Shown here one piece after another: positions 33,299 to 38,606 of a stretch of 38,606 nucleotides of DNA. The DNA is from Thermobifida fusca NBRC 14071 = JCM 3263 (lineage in GTDB: Bacteria; Actinomycetota; Actinomycetes; Streptosporangiales; Streptosporangiaceae). Below the pieces are notes generated by a model. It was given only the letters and a program-made list of their open reading frames with translations. It ran no database searches and was not told the DNA's origin. Both the position numbers and the translations under genes were made by a program. The stretch's first letter is position 1; every line of letters begins with the position of its first letter. The stretch lies in NCBI RefSeq assembly GCF_001592045.1, contig NZ_BCWB01000052.1, forward strand, positions 1-38,606. Reading direction: 5' to 3'.

Positions 33299-34906
33299 AT
33301 GGACGCCCCGCACACCTCTTGTGCCGCACCTGGACGAAGCAGCCACTTGTCTCCCGCACCTTTCCGTGACGGCGTCTCCGACGCCCAAACCGTGCCGCTC
33401 CGCACGATCCTCGCCCGCCGTGACCTCGCCTTGGAACCCCTTGTTCCCGCGGCCCCGGACGCGCACGTTCGATGGGCCACAGTCAGCGAACTCCTCGACC
33501 CCGCCCCCTACCTCAAAGGCGGGGAACTCCTCCTCACCGCAGGGACCAACCTGCCCACCGACCCTGAAGCACTCGACCGGTACGTGACCGCCCTCGTCTC
33601 CGCACAGGTCACCGCGCTCGGCTTCGGCGTCACCCCCGTCCACGACGCAGTACCCGACACGCTCGTGGCACGCTGCCGCGCCCACGGGCTCCCCCTCCTG
33701 CTCGTTCCACGTGAAACACCGTTCGTCGCCGTCAGCCAAGCCGTCGGTGAAGAACTCGAACGGCTCCGCCTCGCCGGCCAGCGCAGATTCACCGCCGCGG
33801 GACGCTCCCTCACCAAAGCCGCAATCGGCGCCACCCCGGTCCAAGAACTCCTCACCACGCTCAGCGCCGCACTCGGCTGCTGGACCCAGCTTCTCGGCAC
33901 CCGCCCTCTCGGCCAAGTCGGACGCGTCCCCCCACTCCCCGACGAAGCCCACGAACTCATCCGCAAAGTCCGCACGCCAGGCGGCCCCCTCAGCGCCAAA
34001 CTCTGGATCCCCCCCGACGAAGTCGTCCTGCACGCCATCGGCGACCAAGCCCGCGACCGGACCGTGCTCCTCCTCGGCCGCCCCAAACCCTTGGACAGCA
34101 CCGACCGCGCCATCCTCGGCATCGCCGTCGCCCTACTCGGCCTGCTCTCCCGCGCCCAACCCGCCGTCGTCGACGACGCAAGCCGACTCGCCACCCGGCT
34201 CCTCCTCACCGGAGCCACCCCCGACACGACCGTCCTCCGGCTTCTGCCCGCCCTCCTCACCGGAGACGAACCAGCCCCCACCGCCTACCGGGTCCTCCAC
34301 GCCCGCTGGACCCGCCCCAGCTCCCAGCCCACCCCCTCCCCCACGCTGTTCCGCACCCGCCTCGTCGACGACACCAGCACCCCCGTGCGCGCCATCCTCG
34401 CCGACCAAGGCACCCACCACGCCCACCTGGAACTCCTCGACAACCTGCACGCCGCCGGATGGCTCGCCGCACTCAGCCGCCCCGTGCCCGGCAGCGCACT
34501 CGCCGACGCCGACCAAGAAGCCGCGATGCTTCTCATCCGCGCCCACGCCACCGGCCGCCCCCTCCTGCCCGAAACCCAGCCCGACCCCCTCGAAACCCTC
34601 CTCGAAACCGACGAAGCCCGCGCCGCAGCCCGCACCCTCCTCGGCCCGCTCGCCGGAAACGACAGCACCTCCCGCACCCTGCGCACCACCCTCCGCGCCT
34701 GGCTCGCCCACCACGGCAGCTGGGACCGGACCGCCGCCGACCTCGGCGCCCACCGCAACAGCGTCCGCTACCGCATCAGCCGCATCGAACGCGACCTCGG
34801 CATCGACCTGTCCGACCCGGAACAGCGAATGCGCATGTGGTTTGCGCTGTCCCGATTCCCCGACGACACCCCCACCCACCCGACACAAAGGGACATATCA
34901 CGATGA
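33299..34906 (+). CDS. PucR-family transcriptional regulator
   Basis: The ORF is 535 residues from ATG 33299. An N-terminal PucR domain begins at VPLRTILARRDLALEPLVP and continues through GGELLLTAG. A C-terminal helix-turn-helix (HTH_30) lies at AWLAHHGSWDRTAADLGAHR, NSVRYRISRIERDLGIDLSD. The start is uncertain: the first 31 residues are not family-like and the ribosome site is weak, so GTG 33392, just at VPLRTIL, is a good alternative. PucR-type proteins control nitrogen and purine catabolic genes; the divergent ureohydrolase and permease are the natural targets. Codon use is extremely rich in C at third positions. Confidence 0.88.
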   Translation: MDAPHTSCAAPGRSSHLSPAPFRDGVSDAQTVPLRTILARRDLALEPLVPAAPDAHVRWATVSELLDPAPYLKGGELLLTAGTNLPTDPEALDRYVTALVSAQVTALGFGVTPVHDAVPDTLVARCRAHGLPLLLVPRETPFVAVSQAVGEELERLRLAGQRRFTAAGRSLTKAAIGATPVQELLTTLSAALGCWTQLLGTRPLGQVGRVPPLPDEAHELIRKVRTPGGPLSAKLWIPPDEVVLHAIGDQARDRTVLLLGRPKPLDSTDRAILGIAVALLGLLSRAQPAVVDDASRLATRLLLTGATPDTTVLRLLPALLTGDEPAPTAYRVLHARWTRPSSQPTPSPTLFRTRLVDDTSTPVRAILADQGTHHAHLELLDNLHAAGWLAALSRPVPGSALADADQEAAMLLIRAHATGRPLLPETQPDPLETLLETDEARAAARTLLGPLAGNDSTSRTLRTTLRAWLAHHGSWDRTAADLGAHRNSVRYRISRIERDLGIDLSDPEQRMRMWFALSRFPDDTPTHPTQRDISR

Positions 34907-34946
34907 GGTGAAAGAAATTCACCGCCATCGTGGGGAAGAAAGGTTC

Positions 34947-35006
34947 TTGACATAATGCTGTGTGGGCACGATCGTGGCGGTCAGCGCGGTTACGGCGAGG
35001 AGGGAA
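34947..35006 (+). promoter_or_regulatory. Promoter -35 box and ribosome binding site that set the kinase start
   Basis: A perfect TTGACA lies at 34947-34952; the -10 is not obvious (GATCGT at 34970-34975 with 17-bp spacing). GAGGAGGG at 34997-35004 sits just before TTG 35007. The alternative GTG at 34962 would fall inside the core promoter and has no Shine-Dalgarno sequence, so TTG 35007 is the better start. Confidence 0.5.
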
Positions 35007-37235
35007 TTGATAGAGCCGTTGCAGCCCGGCGACCCCGGGCGGATCGGTCCCTACCGGCTCGTCAGCCGACTAGGCGCGGGAGGAATGGGGCAGGTATTCC
35101 TCGCCCGCTCCCCTGGAGGGCGACCGGTAGTGGTCAAAGTCATCCTGCCCGAATACGCCAACGACGACGAATACCGCATTCGTTTCGCGCGTGAAGTCGA
35201 AGCTGCCCGCCGCGTCGGCGGCTTCCACACCGCCCAAGTCATCGACGCCGACCCCACCGCCGACCCGCCGTGGATGGCCACCGCCTACATCCCCGGCCCC
35301 TCCCTGCGGAAAGCCGTCACCGAACGCGGCCCCCTCTACGGAAACAACCTGCGCACCCTCGCTGCCGGACTCGTCGAAGGCCTCGCCGCCATCCACGCGT
35401 GCGGCCTCGTCCACCGCGACTTCAAACCCAGCAACATCGTCCTCGCCGCCGACGGCCCCCGTGTCATCGACTTCGGCGTCGCCCGCCCCCTCGACAGCAG
35501 CGTCATGACCCAAAGCGGCGCCGTCATCGGCACCCTCGCCTACATGTCCCCCGAACAAACCGACGGCAGCCAAGTCGGGCCCGCCAGCGACGTGTTCTCC
35601 CTCGGCACCGTGCTCGCCTTCGCCGCCACCGGACGGTCCCCGTTCATGGCCGACTCCATCGGCGAAATCATCGCGCGCATCTCCGGACCGCCTCCCGAAC
35701 TCCCCGAACTCCCCGACGACCTGCGGGAACTCGTCTACGCATGCTGGGAGCAGAACCCTGACTTGCGGCCCACCACGGCCGAACTCCTCGCCCAGCTCAG
35801 CACCGACCACACCGGCGACGACTGGCCCCCGCCCCACTTGAGCGACCTGATCGGCTCAATGCTCCCACTCGGGGCAACCACCTCCCCCAACCCGTCGCTC
35901 GCCATCGAACCGCCACCCCCCTCCCACGGCCCCCCGCGGCCGTCCGAACCGCTGCCCGACCCCGGGGACGACGCCGACGAACCCTCTGCGGAGAAACCCA
36001 GTCGGACCCTTCCGGAACCGGAGCCGCCGGAACTGGAAGAAAAACCCATCCAGGTCATCCACGAACCGGAACGCCCTGCACCCACCCCGCCCCGCCCCCG
36101 CGAACCCGCCAGAGGGGCGATAAAACCGAAAAATCCCCGCCCGGCAGCGCCCCAACCCCCCTGGTCCCCGCCCCGGGTCCAGCCACCCCGGTGGAAACAA
36201 CTCATCACGAAGAAACCCGTGGCCGGCATCCTCACCGCAGTCGCCACGGCCGGCCTCGTCGTGTCCTTCCTCGTCTGGCAGTGGACACTCCCCGAGACCC
36301 CGCTGCGCCCCGACAGCAGCACCGCCCCCTCAGAGTCCGCTGACCCGCACGAACTCAACGAGCCTCGCATCCTCACCACCGACCGGGAAGCGGTTGCCGT
36401 CGCATTCAGCCCCGGCGGATCCCTCCTCGCCGGCGGCAGCGGCGACAAACTCATCCACGTGTGGGACGTGGCAAGCGGCGACGAACTCCACACCCTGGAA
36501 GGCCACACCGACTGGGTGCGTGCCGTCGCGTTCAGCCCCGACGGCGCCCTCCTCGCCAGCGGCAGCGACGACGCCACCGTGCGGCTGTGGGACGTGGCCG
36601 CCGCAGAAGAACGAGCCGTTTTCGAAGGACACACCCACTACGTGCTGGACATCGCGTTCAGCCCCGACGGCTCGATGGTGGCCAGCGGTAGCAGAGACGG
36701 CACCGCCCGGCTGTGGAACGTCGCCACCGGGACAGAACACGCCGTCCTCAAAGGGCACACCGACTACGTCTACGCTGTCGCGTTCAGCCCCGACGGCTCG
36801 ATGGTGGCCAGCGGCAGCAGAGACGGCACCATCCGCCTGTGGGATGTCGCCACCGGAAAAGAACGCGACGTGCTGCAAGCACCCGCCGAGAATGTCGTCT
36901 CCCTCGCGTTCAGCCCCGACGGGAGCATGCTCGTCCACGGCAGCGACAGCACCGTCCACCTGTGGGACGTAGCCAGCGGCGAAGCACTGCACACCTTCGA
37001 AGGCCACACCGACTGGGTGCGTGCTGTCGCGTTCAGCCCCGACGGCGCCCTCCTCGCCAGCGGCAGCGACGACCGCACCATCCGCCTGTGGGATGTCGCC
37101 GCCCAGGAAGAACACACAACCCTGGAAGGGCACACCGAGCCCGTCCACTCCGTAGCCTTCCACCCGGAAGGGACCACGCTAGCCAGCGCAAGCGAAGACG
37201 GCACTATCCGTATCTGGCCCATCGCCACGGAATAA
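35007..37235 (+). CDS. Membrane Ser/Thr protein kinase with seven-blade WD40 domain
   Basis: The 742-residue protein starts at TTG 35007; from GTG 34962 it would be 757. The N-terminal kinase domain (about 15-265) has LGAGGMGQVF, Lys44 (VVVKVI), HRDFKPSN (Asp138), DFG (155-157) and SPEQ, all intact. A proline-rich linker of about 130 residues follows. One hydrophobic helix (about 404-422, AGILTAVATAGLVVSFLVW) anchors it. Seven WD40 repeats (about 458-742), each ending in a W-D-x-like motif (IHVWDV, VRLWDV, ARLWNV, IRLWDV, VHLWDV, IRLWDV, IRIWPI), form a closed propeller outside the membrane if the kinase is cytosolic. The expected role is sensing a ligand and signalling inward (inference). 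It follows the PucR gene by 100 bp. Confidence 0.9.
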   Translation: MIEPLQPGDPGRIGPYRLVSRLGAGGMGQVFLARSPGGRPVVVKVILPEYANDDEYRIRFAREVEAARRVGGFHTAQVIDADPTADPPWMATAYIPGPSLRKAVTERGPLYGNNLRTLAAGLVEGLAAIHACGLVHRDFKPSNIVLAADGPRVIDFGVARPLDSSVMTQSGAVIGTLAYMSPEQTDGSQVGPASDVFSLGTVLAFAATGRSPFMADSIGEIIARISGPPPELPELPDDLRELVYACWEQNPDLRPTTAELLAQLSTDHTGDDWPPPHLSDLIGSMLPLGATTSPNPSLAIEPPPPSHGPPRPSEPLPDPGDDADEPSAEKPSRTLPEPEPPELEEKPIQVIHEPERPAPTPPRPREPARGAIKPKNPRPAAPQPPWSPPRVQPPRWKQLITKKPVAGILTAVATAGLVVSFLVWQWTLPETPLRPDSSTAPSESADPHELNEPRILTTDREAVAVAFSPGGSLLAGGSGDKLIHVWDVASGDELHTLEGHTDWVRAVAFSPDGALLASGSDDATVRLWDVAAAEERAVFEGHTHYVLDIAFSPDGSMVASGSRDGTARLWNVATGTEHAVLKGHTDYVYAVAFSPDGSMVASGSRDGTIRLWDVATGKERDVLQAPAENVVSLAFSPDGSMLVHGSDSTVHLWDVASGEALHTFEGHTDWVRAVAFSPDGALLASGSDDRTIRLWDVAAQEEHTTLEGHTEPVHSVAFHPEGTTLASASEDGTIRIWPIATE
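36501..37072 (+). repeat. Near-identical internal DNA repeats in the WD40 region
   Basis: The 71-bp blocks 36501-36571 (repeat 2) and 37002-37072 (repeat 6) differ at a single base. The 53-bp blocks 36652-36704 (repeat 3) and 36778-36830 (repeat 4) also differ at a single base. Protein similarity alone would not keep synonymous sites so alike, so recent duplication or gene conversion between blades is likely. Confidence 0.8.
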
Positions 37236-37543
37236 CCCCGCGCCTGCTCCTCCCCAGTCTGGCACTCTGTCAGCCCGGTTTTCTGTCCCGGCCCTCGGAA
37301 CTGGCAGGGAAACACTCTGGTGCCCGAGTCCTCGACAGGCCCCTCTCTACTGAGGAGAGCACACCTCAAGACAGTTCAGTTCGGTGTGTCTGTTCCCGTC
37401 AGGCAGAGCGGTGCACCACGACGAGAGAGTCGACCGCGGTCCGCGGCCCCTCCTCCGTAGCGACCTCACGGGTCACATATCCGGCGCGCTCCACCTGGAC
37501 CGCGAACAGCATCCGCGCTGAAGAAACTGCGCAAGGCAGTCGC
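37236..37543. other. Intergenic region before the CRISPR array (possible leader)
   Basis: These 308 bases lie between the WD40 kinase stop and the first CRISPR repeat. No plus-strand gene is seen. The stretch next to repeat 1 is GC-rich rather than the A/T-rich sequence many leaders have, and no promoter is convincing. A weak hairpin CTCTC-tactgag-GAGAG lies near 37344-37361. A short minus-strand frame is listed separately. Confidence 0.4.
37399..37512 (-). CDS. Possible 37-residue ORF next to the CRISPR array
   Basis: ATG 37512 to TGA 37399-37401 gives a product starting MLFAVQVERAGYVTREVATE and ending DSLVVVHRSA. Codons are strongly GC3-biased, which is the only support. No ribosome binding site is visible and the peptide matches no family I know. 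It may be the end of an older gene truncated by array growth, or chance. Confidence 0.22.
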   Translation of the reverse strand: MLFAVQVERAGYVTREVATEEGPRTAVDSLVVVHRSA

Positions 37544-38566
37544 GTTGCTGCCCCTCTTAGGGGCGATGAGGAACCACCGGGGCAGCCTCCGGCATCATCG
37601 TCGTCGACATGTTGCTGCCCCTCTTAGGGGCGATGAGGAACCTGGCACATCAACCGGGCCCCCTCCTCCGCGTTGCTGCCCCTCTTAGGGGCGATGAGGA
37701 ACCGGGTTCGGGCCGCGGATGCGCGGCATACCACTCGGGTTGCTGCCCCTCTTAGGGGCGATGAGGAACCACGAGTCATGTGGGAAGCCTTCGGCCGCAT
37801 CTGGTTGCTGCCCCTCTTAGGGGCGATGAGGAACCCGGGTGCGGCGGAGATAGTCCGCGTAGGCCTCACGTTGCTGCCCCTCTTAGGGGCGATGAGGAAC
37901 ACGTTCCCTACCGTTAGGAGGAGCGTGTGAACAAGTTGCTGCCCCTCTTAGGGGCGATGAGGAACGCGGCGACCTGAGCGGCTCCTGCGACGCCTACGAC
38001 CTGTTGCTGCCCCTCTTAGGGGCGATGAGGAACACGTGTCGCAGACGTTCAGTCATGGCCACTAGTCGGTTGCTGCCCCTCTTAGGGGCGATGAGGAACC
38101 TTGAGAGTCAGCATGTCCTCATGCGCAGGCCAGCGGTTGCTGCCCCTCTTAGGGGCGATGAGGAACTCTGCGGCCTCAGCGTCCGGAGCAGGACCGCGGA
38201 CGATGTTGCTGCCCCTCTTAGGGGCGATGAGGAACCGGCCCGTGGCGACTAGAGGGCCGCGGCCAATCACTGTTGCTGCCCCTCTTAGGGGCGATGAGGA
38301 ACCCGCTGCCCTCGTTGCCACCCGCTGGCTCTCGCGTTGCTGCCCCTCTTAGGGGCGATGAGGAACTGATGACCAGCGGCCCTCTCTCGCGCTGGCGGTG
38401 ACGTTGCTGCCCCTCTTAGGGGCGATGAGGAACACCGGTTTTCTGGTCGCGTTGTGCTATCCGGGTAGTTGCTGCCCCTCTTAGGGGCGATGAGGAACTC
38501 GTCTCCTCCACCAAGAACATCAAGGTGGAGATCATGTTGCTGCCCCTCTTAGGGGCGATGAGGAAC
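37544..38566 (+). CRISPR. CRISPR array: 16 identical 31-nt repeats, 15 unique spacers
   Basis: The repeat begins GTTGCTGCCCCTC and ends GGCGATGAGGAAC, with no variant among the 16 copies. Repeats start at 37544, 37611, 37672, 37739, 37804, 37870, 37935, 38003, 38069, 38136, 38205, 38272, 38336, 38403, 38468 and 38536. Spacers are 30-38 nt and all differ. Repeat bases 7-12 (GCCCCT) pair with 16-21 (AGGGGC) around a CTT loop, a stem suited to Cas6 cleavage, leaving a TGAGGAAC 5' tag; the plus strand is therefore the likely crRNA strand. After the last repeat 40 bases remain (38567-38606), so the array may continue. Repeat and spacer lengths do not fit type I-E (28-29 nt with 32-33 nt). No cas gene lies in the window, so the type is open. 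Confidence 0.97.
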
Positions 38567-38606
38567 GCGCTCGGCCTCGCCGCCTAACCCCCAGCCAAAC
38601 ACAAAG

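Noticed and set aside
33209-34048. 279-residue minus-strand ORF opposite the PucR gene
   Set aside because: Low-complexity Gly/Glu/Ala translation typical of the antisense of C-rich codons; the PucR domains are clear on the plus strand.
37624-38352. Several ORFs of about 80-90 residues within the CRISPR array
   Set aside because: Their proteins consist of the translated repeat (LLPLLGAMRN or FLIAPKRGSN) and random spacers.

Overview
The window is high-GC DNA with GTG/TTG starts, purine-rich Shine-Dalgarno sites and actinobacterial regulator families (XRE-DUF5753 with DUF397, PucR, Hanks-type kinases, RsbW-like ATPases). It comes from an actinomycete. A Thermobifida/Nocardiopsaceae-like thermophile is my guess, but genus cannot be fixed from the sequence alone.

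Layout. (1) 1-3000: the tail of an unknown gene, then a TetR regulator divergent from an acyl-CoA dehydrogenase, with a palindromic operator between them. An enoyl-CoA hydratase/isomerase-family gene converges on the dehydrogenase across a strong bidirectional terminator. This is a small acyl-CoA catabolic locus. (2) 3195-28050: a defence island, with every large gene on the minus strand. Reading in the direction of transcription it holds drmD (SNF2 helicase) and drmMI (adenine methylase), overlapping by 4 bp. About 4.9 kb of regulatory and decayed DNA follows. Next come drmA (helicase), drmB (DUF1998) and drmC (PLD), each overlapping by 4 bp, then a Ser/Thr kinase with a TPR-like tail, an SF1 (UvrD-like) helicase with a RelE-like N-terminus, and a GmrSD-like DUF262/HNH protein. 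The five drm genes are a complete class 1 DISARM anti-phage system. The kinase/helicase/GmrSD genes form a co-directional 3' extension that may be a second defence module or a DISARM accessory. (3) The insert between drmMI and drmA carries an intact XRE-DUF5753 regulator with a DUF397 partner, and a divergent pair made of a small membrane protein and an RsbW-like ATPase gene with an in-frame amber codon. It also holds a frameshifted relic of a second DUF5753 gene and low-GC non-coding DNA. (4) 28946-34906: a BBE-type FAD oxidoreductase, an NCS1-type permease, a ureohydrolase (agmatinase/guanidinobutyrase-like) and a divergent PucR regulator. The last three look like a nitrogen-scavenging unit. 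(5) 35007-37235: a membrane-anchored Ser/Thr kinase with a seven-repeat WD40 propeller. (6) 37544-38566: a CRISPR array of 16 identical 31-nt repeats and 15 unique spacers, with no cas gene in the window.

How it may work together. In DISARM the methylase marks host DNA and DrmA/B/C with DrmD restrict unmarked incoming DNA. The downstream GmrSD-like protein typically attacks modified phage DNA, so the combined island could cover both unmodified and modified genomes. The XRE/DUF397 insert gives the second half of the DISARM operon its own regulatory setting, and drmA has its own recognisable promoter. A CRISPR array lies about 9.5 kb beyond drmD, so the whole window looks like an immunity neighbourhood interleaved with metabolic genes.
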